The notes: generated by a model from the sequence alone, not told the origin. A stretch of 64,000 nucleotides of DNA from Haematobia irritans (GCF_050003625.1 NC_134398.1:196919700-196983699); one strand, 5' to 3'. Positions 44,441 to 57,059 are shown, numbered from the stretch's first letter. Numbers and translations are program-made.

Positions 44441-45350
44441 TTTTGTGCATTTTTTATCCAATTGTTCTGAAATTTGAAATGTAAAGATATGTTAGAAAAA
44501 TAAAAGATATCTTAAATTTCGTTAATGCTATATATACTTGCTAGGTGTTTGATTACCCTTAAATTTCTCATGGGTCATCAAATCAAAATATCAGAATTTC
44601 TTAAACATTTTCAACATATTTTCTCTGGATTAAAATTTTTTGTGCTTCAAATTCAATAGCATTTAAATTAAATTCACAATTTAAGCTACTTTAATCTATT
44701 AGCATACATTATCGTTGACATAGTCATCACAATTTTCTTTGTGACCTCGTTTCCAAAGCATTCAAATGGAGATAAATGCAAATTATCCAACATGTGGATT
44801 AAGGGCCAAATTAATTGAATTAAAATTAGCCATTAGCTTTATACGTTTAATGAATTCAAATTAATTGAAACAGCAACACCTAACCACCAATATCGCCTTC
44901 AAACAATTTCCGATGACTTAATTTATTACGGGATGGATGATATTGATTGATTTGACACTCATACTATGGCACTTATACATTCCACACCATTCTATTAATA
45001 CACAAATACTCATACACTTCGTCACTCATGGCGAGTTTCTTTGTATTGTAGATTTTGTAAAATTTATGCGCATAATTTATTACAAAACACCTTATGGCCG
45101 AAGGGCAAATATTTTTGCATATTAATAACTTTCGATTGCTTGAAACATGAAATTGATTTGCATTACACAGCTCAACATCCTGAAAACAAGATGAGATGAG
45201 AAAAAGAAAATAACAACGAAATATAAAATGGTTTCTACTTAGGATTATGTAATTCGCAAGCATACATTAAATCAAGACAAATATATGATTACAAAATCAC
45301 ACAAGACAAGAAAGCTTTTAGAAAAAAATGGTTGAATTGTTTTAATTAAA
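44441..45350. other. Unique AT-rich DNA
   Basis: No gene or repeat recognised. The open frames at 44937-45263 on both strands have no recognisable domain. Confidence 0.5.
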
Positions 45351-45352
45351 AA

Positions 45353-47236
45353 CAAGTATACAGTAATCCCTCGAATTACGTCGTCTCGGTTTACGTTGTT
45401 TCGATTTACGTCGTCAAATTTTTTGTTCCATCAAACTTCGATGTACGTCGCCAATCGATTTACGTCGTCGATTTTTTGCCCACTTTATCAGGAACGCCTT
45501 CCGTAAGTAAAATAAGTATCAACGATGATGACATCGAAATATTTTTTTCTGAATTTCTTACCGAAATTAATGAATTACCTTTATTTTCGAAGTTTTTATT
45601 ATGTACACGCACACACATACATAAATGGACTTAGAAGTAAGTATGAGCAATTTTTAATTCGGTTTACGTCGTTTCGATTAACGTCGTCAAATGCCGGAAC
45701 CAATTACGACGTAAATCGAGGGATTACTGTATACAGCCGTAAGTTCGGCGTAGAAACTTCTACTGAAGACTGTCATCCACAATCGAATTACTTGGGTGTG
45801 GTAACACTTGCCGATGACAAGGTATCTTAAAACTTCCTAATACTGTAATATATACCACGTAGTCCATACGTTGTATATATTAAACTTAAAATGGCCGTTT
45901 AAATACGTATATAATTAAGTTTGACAAAATTTTCTATAGAAATAAAATGTTGACAAAATAAAATTTTGACAAGATTTTGTATAGAAGTAAAATTTGGACA
46001 AAATTTTCTATAGAAATACGATTTTAACAAAATTTTCTATAGAAATAACATTTTGACAAAATCTTCTATAGAAATAAAATTTTTACAAAATTTTCAAAAG
46101 ATTTAACATTTTGACAACATTCTCTATAGAATTAAAATTTTGACAATATTTTCTACAGAAATAAAATTTTGCCAAAATTTTCTATAGAAATAAAATTTGA
46201 CAAAATTTTCTAAAGGAATAAAATTTCGACAAAATTTTCTATAGAAATAAAATTTTGACAAAATTTTCTATAGAAATAAAATTTTGCTAGATTATTTTTG
46301 CTCGAGTGGCAAGCATGATTATGAACCGATATGGACCAATGTGTGTGATTGGGGATCGGCTAAATATAGCTATAGACCGATATGGACCAATTTTGGCATG
46401 GTTATTAGCGACCATATATTAACACCACGTTGCAAATTTCAACCGGATCGGATGAATTTTGCTCGTCCAAGTGGCTCCAGATTTCAAATCTGGGGATCTT
46501 GTTATATGGGGGCTATATATAATTATGAACCGATGTGGACCAATTTTTGCATGGTTGTTAGAGACCATATACTAACACGATGTACCAAATTTCAGCCGGA
46601 TCGGATGAAATTTGCTTATCTTAGAGCAATCGCAAGCCAAATTTGGGGGTCCGTTTATATAGGGGCTATACGTAAAAGTGGACTGATATCGACCAATTTT
46701 TACATGGTTGTTAGAGACCATATACTAACACCATGTACTAAATTTCAGCCGGATCGGATGAACTTTGATTCTCTTAGAGCTATCGCAAGCCAAATTTGGG
46801 GGTCCGTTTATATGGGGGCTATACGTAAAAGTAGACCGATATGGACCAATTTTTGCATGGTTCTTAGAGACCATATACTAACACCATGTACCAAATTTCA
46901 GCCTGATCGGATGAAATTTGCTTCTTTTAGAGCAATCGCAAGCCAAAATTGGGGGGTCCGTTTATATGGGGGCTATACGTAAAAGTGGACCGATATGGCC
47001 CATTTGCAATACCATCCGATTTACATCCGTAACAACTACTTGTTCCAAGTTTCAAGTCAATAGCTTGTTTCGTTCGGAAGTTAGCGTGATTGCAAGAGAC
47101 GGACGGACGGACGGACATGCTCATAATTTCACCACGACCCAGAATATATATACTTTATGGGGTCTTAGAGCAATATTTCGATGTGTTACAAACGGAATGA
47201 CAAAGTTATATACCCCATCCTATGGTGGAGGATATA
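45353..47236 (-). mobile_element. HINE-1 inverse copy carrying a pogo-like MITE
   Basis: The 3' terminus AAGTA at 45354-45358 is separated by the MITE from TACAGCCGTAAGTTCGG at 45732. The terminal hairpin region is then deleted (GTTCGG runs straight into CGTAGAAACTTC). 29-bp array 45915-46290, 153-bp array 46300-46980, inverse 5' module to 47236 with GACGGACGGACGGAC. Confidence 0.85.
45361..45729. mobile_element. Pogo/Tigger-like MITE
   Basis: 369 bp with 24-bp inverted ends (CAGTAATCCCTCGA then TTACGTCGT; one mismatch) and TA on both sides (45359-45360, 45730-45731). No transposase. Inside each end are several copies of TTTACGTCGT or close variants, which could be transposase-binding sites. 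The CAGT...CCCTCG type of terminus and TA target fit the pogo/Tigger group; that assignment is from resemblance. Confidence 0.85.
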
Positions 47237-47406
47237 ACAAGTATATACGGCCGTAAGTTCGTCCAGGCCGAATCTTATGTACCCTCCACCACGGATTGCG
47301 TAGAAACGATAGACTGTCATCCACAATCGAATTATCGATGGCAAGGTATCTTACTTCTTCTTGACATCGTTTTCTAAATTATAAGTTAGTCCAGACGTCG
47401 TATATA
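47237..47406 (-). mobile_element. HINE-1 3' module, truncated by a DD41D relative
   Basis: AACAAGTATATACGGCCG with a slightly degraded hairpin (GTTCGTCCAGGCCGAA) follows the preceding HINE-1 end without spacer, so the two copies are head to tail. It stops at TATATA, where the DD41D element begins; no continuation was found beyond it. Confidence 0.8.
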
Positions 47407-48322
47407 AAGGGTGGTTAAATTGTAAGGGCCGATGTTGAATGTGAAACACACCTAAACGCCAAGTTTTGTTCCGAATTTTATTTGACATTTCTCTATTTCA
47501 GACTTACTCAATTTGAACCACGGCGAGATACACAATCCAACAACGTGTTAAATGGTTCCAAAAAATGGCAACAGTGGATGATCAATTTTCGAAGAAAATC
47601 ATCTTGAGTGATGAGGTACATTTTCACCTCAGTGGATTCGTCAATAAACAGAATTGCCGCATTTGGGCGAATGAGAATCCAAGAGTGATTGTCGAAAAAC
47701 CAATGCACCCACAAAGAGTGACTGTTTGGTGCGGTTTATGGGCTGGCGGCATCATCGGGCCGTATTTTTTCCGAAATGAGGCCGGTCAGGCAGTTACTGT
47801 GAATGGTGTTCGCTATCGTGAGATGATAACGAACTTTTTATGGCCCGAATTGGAAGATATGGATGTGGACGATATGTGGTTTCAGCAGGACGGTGTCACT
47901 TGCCACACAGCTAACGAAACAATGGCTCTTTTGCGCAACAAATTCAATGGCCGTGTTACCTCAAGTAATGGCGATGTCAATTGGCCGCCAAGACCATGTG
48001 GTTTGACACCGTTGGACTTTTTTCTTTGAGGTTATTTGAAAGAAAAGGTGTACGTCGATAAGCCAGCAACAACTCAAGAGCTAAAGGATGAGATAATTCG
48101 GCACATTAACGGCATAGAACCTCCATTATGACTCAGCGTCATCGAAAATTTGGACCATCGGATGGAGTTGTGCCACCGAGGTCGTGGCGTCCATTTGGCC
48201 GATATTTTGTTCTATACATAATTGAATAATACCAATATATCATTATAAAATAAAATTACAAGAATTTCCTAAATAGTTTGCGTTATATTCAAAATCTACA
48301 TCGGCCCTTGAAATTTAACCAC
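47407..48322 (+). mobile_element. DD41D element, copy 3, diverged subfamily
   Basis: Left end AAGGGTGGTTAAATT with AAGGGCCGATGT following; right end in inverse GTGGTTAAATTTCAAGGGCC with GATGT, so about 26 bp pair. The last few bases of the right terminus are decayed. A TA precedes the left end. It has the same layout as the other two DD41D copies but is clearly older. Confidence 0.85.
47520..48221 (+). pseudogene. DD41D transposase relic, two stop codons
   Basis: One register from about 47527 (RYTIQQRVKWFQKMATV) to TAA at 48219, with in-frame TGA stops at 48027 (FL*GYLKEKVY, normally Trp) and 48129. Catalytic Asp residues remain in LSDEVHF, FQQDGVTCH and LTPLDFFL, again 41 residues between the last two. 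The upstream HTH region is largely missing: YTIQQRVK, which looks like a family N-terminus, runs straight into WFQKM near the catalytic core. It is therefore a second, separately deleted DD41D derivative. PCGLTP replaces the usual PCDLTP. Confidence 0.85.
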
Positions 48323-48325
48323 AAA

Positions 48326-48466
48326 AAATGGTCTCCATTATAAATTTTTGTGTCTGGAAATGCAAACCTTTATATAGCTCCCAGCAGATTTGAAGTACTT
48401 GAGATGGTAACACAAATTTTGGTCTACATAGTGGTGAAGGGTATAATGTAGTCGACTTACTTGTTT
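48326..48466 (+). mobile_element. Solo HINE-2 3' module
   Basis: CAAACCTTTATATAGCTCCCAGC through GTGGTGAAGGGTATAATGTAG and GTCGACTTACTTGTTTT. The hairpin core is shortened to GTCGAC. Confidence 0.65.
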
Positions 48467-49190
48467 TAATTTACCTCCTTCAGCTGCCTGCCTAAATTCA
48501 AAACTAAAAACATTCTTAAAATAAATTTCTAACGATATTCTATCCTAATCCCTTTAAATATCAATTAAGAAAATTACTACATTTATATTTTATGTCTACA
48601 ACTAGATTAATGTTTTTAGAATTTCGTGTTTCTTTTAAGAATATGTGACACAGGTGTTCCAAGTTATATGCCTTCCCTTTTGATTGAGGCAATCAATATT
48701 TTCTTACATTACCGTTTGATTGAAAAAAAAAAAGAAAAAATCTATTGTATTTGATGTTAGTCCTAGTTTTGATGTTAAAAATGGAAAATGTTGAGATTTT
48801 TCTGATTTCTTTTTTCCTTAGAGTTTTTTTTCACATTTTTCTTCTAAAGTACTTTTTGATGTAGCATTGGTGTTGACTTGCTTCCATTCCAAATAGAACT
48901 CTTTAAGTATCGAAAGATGTTGGTGCAGTGGTTGAGTTAAACAAGGATTTCATATGTTACTTAAAGTGAAAAAGATGTATTATTTGTAGGGCATACAAAA
49001 ACAAAAAATTGCCATTGTTAGTATTCAATAATAAAAGAGATTTATGATGTAACTATCAAAGGTTATAGAAAGTTTTGTTGACCTCTTTTTAGAGAATTCA
49101 CCAGTATTATGGTACAGATGAAGAGTATGTGTGCATGTGTATGTAACTCCCAAAAGGATCAGTCGCATACTCGTAGCTTAGTATAATATT
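48467..49190. other. Unique AT-rich DNA
   Basis: Nothing recognised. Poly-A near 48721. Confidence 0.5.
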
Positions 49191-49191
49191 T

Positions 49192-49322
49192 GTCACCGTG
49201 GTGTAATGGCTAGTATGCCCGCCTTGCATACAAAGAATCGTGGGTTCAATCCCTGCTTCGACCGAACACCAAAACCATTTTCGCCGTTGGATTATACACT
49301 CTCAGTAATGTTGGTGAGTTTA
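49192..49322 (+). mobile_element. tRNA-derived SINE, truncated copy
   Basis: Head TCACCGTGGTGTAATGGC, box B-like GGGTTCAATCCC and CGACCGAACACCAAAA, ending at GTAATGTTGGTGA. The body and CCTAA tail are missing. Confidence 0.8.
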
Positions 49323-49339
49323 GTCAATTATGGATTTAG

Positions 49340-49722
49340 TGAATTATTCGAACCCAGCAAAAAAAGCGTCGCCAAAAATGTAATGAAAATGTTCTTTTTG
49401 GATCCGGAAGTGGTGCAAAATTGACGCAGAAGCGATGAATTTAACATGGGTTTGTCATAGGACGGAAGTTCTCCATTTCAACAGCAGTTGCAGTGAATTT
49501 GCATCACTTCTTTAGGTGTGATCCGAATTCAATGTGTTGGATGTAAATTAAACATTCTGTGACATTTTGTCAAATAAATAATTCTTATAATTTTTAATGG
49601 ATTCTAACGCTTGTCTGAAACCTTTGACCTCAGATATTTTCAAATATTCACAATTTTTTTAGATTGGATTTAGAATTTTTTTCAACAAAATTTAAATGAT
49701 TTGTACCATTTTATGAATTCTT
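49340..49722 (+). repeat. Dispersed repeat C, copy 2
   Basis: Matches 36990-37260: GGATCCGGAAGTGGTGCAAA, GCGATGAATTTAACATGGG, GTGATCCGAATTCAATG and TTTGACCTCAGATATTTTC. Starts near CCCAGCAAAAAAAGCG. Confidence 0.6.
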
Positions 49723-49739
49723 ACTCTGTTTTTAGCCTA

Positions 49740-50480
49740 TTTGAAACAAAAAAGCTGAGATCAAAAACAACAATAACGACTGAAGAGAAGCCAACAATAA
49801 CAAACAAATCGAATGAAGATAGAGGAAGCACGCTCAAAAACAAACCCAGCCAACTACATAAAAATCGATGATTTGAGTTTGGCAAAGGAAAAGAGATATG
49901 CTTGCAAATTTGTTTAGGCAGTAGCCGACTATCAAACCTTTTTTCGGAAGGTTCAGGTGCAGTTCACTTTGGGTTGAGTGAATTATCCGAATTTATTCTG
50001 ATAATTGGTTGATAGTTTCGCTGCAAGTAGAGGATGCTGATGAGGAATGTGGTAATTCCGAAACAGCTGTACATCCAACCATCTTGCAGTCTATAGGGCT
50101 TTGCCCAAATAAATTTGACATGCATGGCTTTAAGCTGAGATCAAAAACAACAATAACGATTGAAGAGAAGCCAACAATAACAAACAAAACGAATCAAAAA
50201 AGTCAAAATTACCCATTAAAAGTATGAAAAAAGAATGTTATAAAAAATTGACTGAAAGAACTTCCTGGGTACTTAAAATAAAGAACACCATTGGGAGTGC
50301 ATCCTCTGGAAGTGCTTTTAAAGTTGTGCCTTTGGAAGAACTTATTCTGATAATGCTGATAGAAATATGATAATTCCAAAACGGCCGTCTATCCAAACCA
50401 TCTTGCAGTCTAGATGGCTATGCCTAAATAAATTTGGCAAACATATTTTTCCTCTGTTGGTTAAGCTACTCTGGGGCCTG
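49740..50480 (+). repeat. Dispersed repeat B, with a flanking direct repeat
   Basis: 49905-50120 and 50340-50480 carry repeat B phrases (GCCGACTATCAAACC, AATTCCGAAACAGCTG, CTTGCAGTCTATAGGGC, CTCTGTTGGTTAAGC). A direct repeat of about 60 bp (GCTGAGATCAAAAACAACAA, GAAGAGAAGCCAACAATAAC) lies at 49755-49815 and again at 50135-50195. Confidence 0.6.
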
Positions 50481-50628
50481 TCGTTAAAGTAAAGAACATG
50501 TTTAGGAGGACATTTTGTGAAGTGCTTTTAAAGTTTTGGGTAGTATTTTTTTTACAGGGGGTATATATAACAGTCAAAGAAGTTTTTTCTTTATGGCTAA
50601 ATAATTTTCATATTTCTTCCTACAGTTT

Positions 50629-52606
50629 TTTATACCCTCCACCATAGGATGGGGGTATATTAACTTTGTCATTCCGTTTGTAACACATCGAAATATTGCT
50701 CTAAGACCCCATAAAGTATATATATTCTGGGTCGTGGTGAAATTCTGAGTCGATCTACGCATGTCCGTCCGTCCGTCCGTCTGTCCGTCTGTCCGTCTGT
50801 CCGTCTGTCCGGCTGTCCGTCCGTCTGTGGAAATCACGCTAACTTCCGAACGAAACTAGCTATCGACTTGAAACTTGGCACAAGTAGTTGTTATTGATGT
50901 AGGTCGGATGGTATTGAAAATGGGCCATATCGGCCCACGTTTACGTATAGCCCCCATATAAACCGATCCCCAAATTTGGCTTGCGGAGCCTTCCGGAGCA
51001 GCAAAATTCATCCGATCCGGTTGAAATTTGGTACGTGGTCTAAGTATACTGTCTCTAACAACCATGCAAAAATTGGTCCATATCGGTCCATAATTATATA
51101 TAGCCCCCATATAAACCGATCCCCAGATTTGACCTCCGGAGCCTCTTGGAGGGGCAAAATTCATCCGATCCGGTTGAAATTTGGTACCTGATGTTAGTAT
51201 ACGGTCTCTAACAACCATGCAAAAATTGGTCCATATCGGTCCATAAATATATATAGCTCCCATATAAACCGATCCCCAGATTTGACCTCCGGAGCCTCTT
51301 GGAGGAGCAAACTTCATCCTACCCGATTGAAACTTCGTACGTGGTGTTAGTATATAGTCTCTAACAACCATGCAAAAACTGGTCCATATCGGTCCATAAT
51401 TATATATAGCTCCCATATAAACCGATCCCCAGATTTGACCTCCGGAGCCTCTTGGAGGGGCAAAATTCATCCGATCCGTTTGAAATTGGGTACCTGATGT
51501 TAGTATACGGTCTCTAACAAGCATGCAAAAATTGGTCCATATCGGTCCATAATTATATATAGCTCCCATATAAACCGATCCCCAGATTTGAACTCTGGAG
51601 CCTCTTGGATGAGCAAAATTCATCCGATCCAATTGAAATTTAGTACGTGGTGTTAGTATATGGTCTCTAACAACCATGCAAAAATTGGTCCATATCGGTC
51701 CATAATTATATATAGCTCCCATATAAACCGATCCCCAGATTTGACCTTCGGAGCCTCTTGGAGGGGCAAAATTTATCCGATCCGTTTGAAATTGGGTACC
51801 TGATGTTAGTATACGGTCTCTAACAAGCATGCAAAAATTGGTCCATATCGGTCCATAATTATATATAGCTCCCATATAAACCGATCCCCAGATTTGACCT
51901 CCGGAGCCTCTTGGAGGAGCAAAAGTCATCCGATGCGGTTGAAATTTGGTACATTTCGTTAGTATATGGCCTCTAACAGCCATGTAAAAATTGTCAAATT
52001 TTATTACTATAGAAAGTTTTGTCAAAATTTCGTTTCTATAGAAAGTTTTGTAAAAAGTATATTTCTATAGCAATGTTTGCCAACATTTTATTTCCATACA
52101 AAATTTTATTTCTATAGAAAATTTTGTAAAAAATTTATTTCTGTAGAAAATTTTGTCAACATTTTATTTCTATAGAACATTTTGTCAACATTTTATTTCT
52201 ATAGAAAATTTTGTCAACATTTTATTTCTATAGAAAATTTTGTCAAAATTTTATTGCTATAGAAAATTTTGTCAACATTTTACTTCCATAGAAAATTTTG
52301 TCAAGTTTTTATTTCTATAGAAAATTTTGTCAAAATTTTATTTCTATAGAAAATTTTTCAAACTGAATTATATACGTATTTAATCGGCCTTTTTTTTTGT
52401 TTAATATATACCCCTTATGGACTAACTTACAATTTAGAAGACAGTGTTAAAAAGTTTTACTATACCTTGCCATCGGCAAGTGTTATCGCAACCCAAGTAA
52501 TTCGATTGTGGATGACAGCCTTTAGTAGAAGTTCCTACGCAATCCATGGTGGAGGGTACATAAGATTCGGCCTGGCCGAACTTACGGCCGTATATACTTG
52601 TTTTTT
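50629..52606 (+). mobile_element. HINE-1, full-length copy
   Basis: 5' module 50629-50940 with an expanded GTCY block 50762-50826, 153-bp array 50945-51985 with landmarks at 51061, 51214, 51367, 51520, 51673 and 51826 (all steps 153), 29-bp array 51990-52360 and 3' module 52365-52606 with TTCGGCCTGGCCGAA. The array gives an uninterrupted 389-codon frame on the minus strand, which I treat as non-coding. Confidence 0.9.
50762..50826 (+). repeat. (GTCY)n microsatellite of a HINE 5' module
   Basis: Sixteen tetramers of the GTCC/GTCT/GTCG type, longest in the window. Other copies have three to eight. Confidence 0.9.
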
Positions 52607-53335
52607 ATTTACTTACTACAACCAAACAAAAGTCTTGTGGAGAAATGTAAACATGTCTAAAAATTTTCACTCTGACATATTTATATTTAAATTATGCCTT
52701 AACTTTCTAAGTACTAGAATATCACATCTCTTTAATAATTCAAAACACTTCAAAAGTAATTTGATTTTAATGGAATAACAACAAAAATCCTATATATTCC
52801 ACTACAAAACAATATATGCATGTACATACATATGTGTGTCACACATCTTGATGCTTCGATTTCCGGTATAGTCTTTAATGTCTACACCCACACTAAGACA
52901 CATTTCGTTTGGTTCTTTTAAAATGAATTCTTTCTAATTTAAGATTGTTGTTTCCATTCCTTCCGGAGAAATCTCATTTTAGCTAATCGAGATTTCTTGC
53001 AGGTGAGTGTTTGTGTGAGATTCATTTACCACAGCATTTCCTCAATATATTTTATATTTGGTTTTTGAACAATTTTATCGCCTTAACTTAAGCTTACCCC
53101 GAAACCAACTAACTCCTTATTTTTTTTTTCGACACAAAACCGGAAATCAAATGTATGTTTGGTTCGTTTAATGTTTACTTTCTTGTTTACCTACAAAACA
53201 TCTATGGCAATCTGTCTGTCTGTTGCTATAGAAGAGTGAAAAAAAACACTCCTCTGCAAGAGTATACAGCTTTAGGTTAGGGACATTAAACTCGCTCGAA
53301 CTGATTTAAATTTCCAATCGAGAGTATAATTAAAA
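52607..53335. other. Unique AT-rich DNA
   Basis: No gene or dispersed repeat recognised. Poly-T at 53119-53128. Confidence 0.5.
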
Positions 53336-53337
53336 TT

Positions 53338-54600
53338 AAAACAAGTATATACGGCCGTAAGTTCGGCCAGGCCAAAGCTTATGTACCCTCCACCATGGAT
53401 TGCGTAGAAACTTATACTGAAGATTGTCATCCACAATCGAATTACATGGGTTGCGGTAACACTTGCCGATGGCAAGGTATCTTAAACTAACACCATCTTC
53501 TAAATTACAAGGTAATCCATACGTAATATATATTGAACTAAACAAAGCCGATTAAATACGTATATAATTAAGTTTAAAGTTTCTATAGAAATAAAATTTT
53601 GACAAAATAAACTTTTGACAAAATTTTCTATAGAAATAAAATTTTGACAAAATTTTCTATAGGAATAAAAATTTGACAAAATTTTCTATAGAAATAAAAT
53701 TTTGACAAAATTTTCTATAGAAATACAATTTTGAGAAAATTTTCTATAGAAATAAAATTTTTACAAAATTTTCTATAGAAATAAAATTTTTACAAAATTT
53801 TCTATAGAAATAAAATTTTGACAAAATTTTCTATAGAAATAACATTTTGACAATGTTTTCCATAAAAATAAAATTTTGGTAGATTTTTTTTTTGGCTCGA
53901 GTGGCAACCATGAATATGAATCGATATGGACCAATTTTTGTGTGATTGGGTATCGGCTATATATAACTATAGACAGATATGGACCAATTTTGGCATGGAT
54001 ATTAGCGGCCTTATACTAACACCATGTTGCAAATTTCAACCGGATCGGATGAATTTTGCTCCTCCAAGAGGGAATCTGGGGAACGGTTTATATGGGTGCT
54101 ATATATAATTATGGACCGATATGGACCAATGGTGATTAGAGAACGTATACCAACACCATGTACCAAATTTCAGCCAGATCGGATGAAATTTGCTTCTCAT
54201 AGAGGCTCCGCAAGCCAAATCGGGGGATCGGTTTATATGGGGGCTATATATAATTATGGACCGATGTGAACCAATTTTTGCATGGTCATTAGAGAACATA
54301 TACCAATGCCATGTCCCAAATTTCAGCCGGATCGGATGAAATTTGCTTCTCTTAGAGGCTCCGCAAGCCAAATCGGGGGGTTTATATGGGGGCTATATAT
54401 ATTTATAGACCGATGTGGACCAATTTTTGCATGGTTGTTAGAGACCATATACTAACACCATGTACCAAATTTCAGCCGGATCGGATGAAATTTGGTTCTC
54501 TTAGAGGTTCCGCAAGCCAAATCGGGGGATCGGTTTATATGGGGGCTATATGTAATTATGGACCGATATGGACCAATTTTTGCATGGTTGTTAGACACAA
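53338..54600 (-). mobile_element. HINE-1 inverse copy without 5' module
   Basis: 3' terminus AAACAAGTATATACGGCCG at 53338, 29-bp array 53575-53880 and 153-bp array 53885-54600, stopping mid-unit at TTGTTAGACACAAATTTTACAC where HINE-2 sequence begins. Confidence 0.85.
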
Positions 54601-55185
54601 ATTTTACACAAGGAGTGTAATTAGTTGTGCTGTAAAGTGTGCCGAATTTGTTTGAAATCGGTTCAGATTTAGATATAGCTCCCATATATATCTTTCACCC
54701 GATATACACCTATATGGCCCCAGAAGCCAGTATTTTATCCTGATATGCTTTGAATTTTGTACAGAGAGCAGAATTAACGTTCTCGATATGACTGCCAACT
54801 TTGGTTGAATATGTAGCTCCCATGTATATCTTTCGTCCGATTTACAGTCATATAACCCCAGAAGTCACATTTGTAATCCGATTTAGGTGAACGTTTGTAT
54901 ATGGAGTAGAATTAACATTGTATATGTGCGTACCAAATTTAGCTGAAATCGGTTCAGATTTAGATGCAGCTCTAATATATATGATTTTCTGATTTCGACA
55001 AAATTTGCCAAAACACCCACATTTTTCTTGTAAAAACTCACTACTAAGTCGACAATTTTTAAAAATTACTCCAATTTTCTTATACTTCTAATAAATATCT
55101 ATCGACCGATAAATCATTAATACACTTTTGCAAAGTTTCCTAAAAATTGCTTCAGATTTAAATGTTTACCATATATATAACCTTC
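54601..55185 (+). mobile_element. HINE-2 copy without 5' module
   Basis: Three to four array units (GAAATCGGTTCAGATTTAGA, TAGCTCCCATATATATC) and the internal CTACTAAGTCGACAATTTT segment. The 3' module is cut by the next element at 55185. Confidence 0.75.
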
Positions 55186-57048
55186 ACCACTACTGTGGTA
55201 CAGGGTATAATAAGTTTGTGCATTTGTATGTAACGCTAAGAAGGACCGGTCTAAGACCCATCTTTTAGCGATTTCCGTCTGACTGTCTGTCCGTCTGTCT
55301 GTTCATGTATTTTTGTGTGTAAAGTACAGCTCGCAGCTTATGTCCGATCGTCCTCGAATTTGGCATATTGCCCTTTTTTCGGCTCAAAGACGATCACTAT
55401 TGATTTTGGAAAAAAATCGGTTCAGATTTAGATATAGCTGCCATATATATTTACCACCGATCTGGTCATAATAGGCGTATTTATCAACAGATCTTCTTCA
55501 AATTACGTACATCCGAATATTTTGTGTCTGGAAAAGTTGCAAAATATCAGCCAAATCGGTTAAGATTTAGGTATAGCTCCCATATATATCTTTCGCCCGA
55601 TATGAATTTATATGGTCCCAGATGTCAAAATTTCACTCCCATTTATTTGATGTTTTTCACAGGGAGTAGAATTAACATTATAAATATGCGCACCGAATTT
55701 GGTTGAAATCGGTTCATATTTAGATATAGCTCTCATATATAGCTTTCGCCCGATTTAAACTCCTATGGCCCCACAGGCCAAAGATTTACTCCTAGTTACG
55801 TAAAATTTTGCACAGGGAGTAGTATTAACATTATAAATATGCGTACCGCTTTTGGTTGAAATCGGTTCAGCTATATTTAGAAGCTCCCATATATAGCTTT
55901 CCTCCGATTTACTCTCCTATGGCTACAGAAGCCAAAGTTTTACCCCGAGTTACGTAAAATTTTGCACAGGGAGCAGAATTAAAATTTTAAATATGCATAC
56001 TGAGTTTAAGCATTTGGTTGAAATCTGTTTAGATTTAAATATGGCTCCCATATATAGCTTTCCTCCGATTTACTCTCCTATGGCTACAGAGGCCAAAGTT
56101 TTACCCCGAGTTACGTAAAATTTTGCACAGGGAGCAGAACTAAAATTGTATATATGCATACTGAGTTTGGTTGAAATTGGTTCAGATTTAGACATAGCTT
56201 CCATATATATCTCTCGTCCGATTTATAGTCATATGGCCACCGTATGTCAAAATTTCACTCCGATTTACTTAAAATTGTGCACATGGAATGGAATTAACAG
56301 TTTTACTATGCATGCCAAATTTAGTTGAAATCGGTTCAGATTTAAATATAGCTGCCATATATTTTTCGTCCGATACGTACTTATATGGCACAAGAGGTAA
56401 AATTGTACTTCGATTTACTTGAAGTTTCGCGCAAATTTGGTCAAAATCGGTTCAGATTTAGATATAACTCCTTTGTATATCTTCCGCCCGACTTACATTC
56501 ATATGACTAAGGTGGCCAAAGTTTCATTTCGAAAATTTTGATGGTTTGAACTGAGAGTGCAATGAAAATTGTATCAAATGTGTGTCAAATTTTATCAAAA
56601 TCGGTTCAGAATTAGACAAAGCCCCCTATATAAATATGTTCTTCCGATTTTAACAAATATGACCAAAATTCGAACATTTTCCTTGTAAAATCGTCACTGC
56701 CAAGTCGAAAACACCAAAAATGATTCAAATTTACCTATACTCTTATTCGTATTTATCAAACGATAAATCAGAAATTCAGGCTTGAGATATGTTATGCAAT
56801 TTAAATATTTCCAATATTTTTTTACTAACATTGTGGCCCGTCCCGGTTATTAACAAATTAAAATTTTTAGTCTAAAGATTTTGTAAAAGTTTTAAAAAAT
56901 ATCCAAAAATATATGGGAATATAAATCTTTATATAGTTCCCAACAATTTTGATGGTGTTAAGATGGTATCAAAAATTTTGGTATACATAGTGGTGAAGAT
57001 TATAATATAGTTGGCCCCGCCCGACTTTAGGCATTCCTTACTTGTTTT
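55186..57048 (+). mobile_element. HINE-2, full-length copy
   Basis: 5' module 55186-55340 (CACTACTGTGGTACAGGGTA, GTCTGTCCGTCTGTCTG), array 55400-56620 with landmark GGTTCA at 55711, 55864, 56026, 56179, 56333, 56449 and 56603, and a 3' module ending with hairpin TTGGCCCCGCCCGACTTTAG and CCTTACTTGTTTT. Confidence 0.85.
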
Positions 57049-57059
57049 TTTAATAACAT

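Noticed and set aside
46284..46982. A 232-codon frame on the plus strand
   Set aside because: HINE-1 array sequence in inverse orientation.
50856..52025. A 389-codon open frame on the minus strand with 51-residue repeats
   Set aside because: It coincides with the 153-bp HINE array; the unit is a multiple of three, other strands and copies give similar frames, and differences between units mostly change residues.
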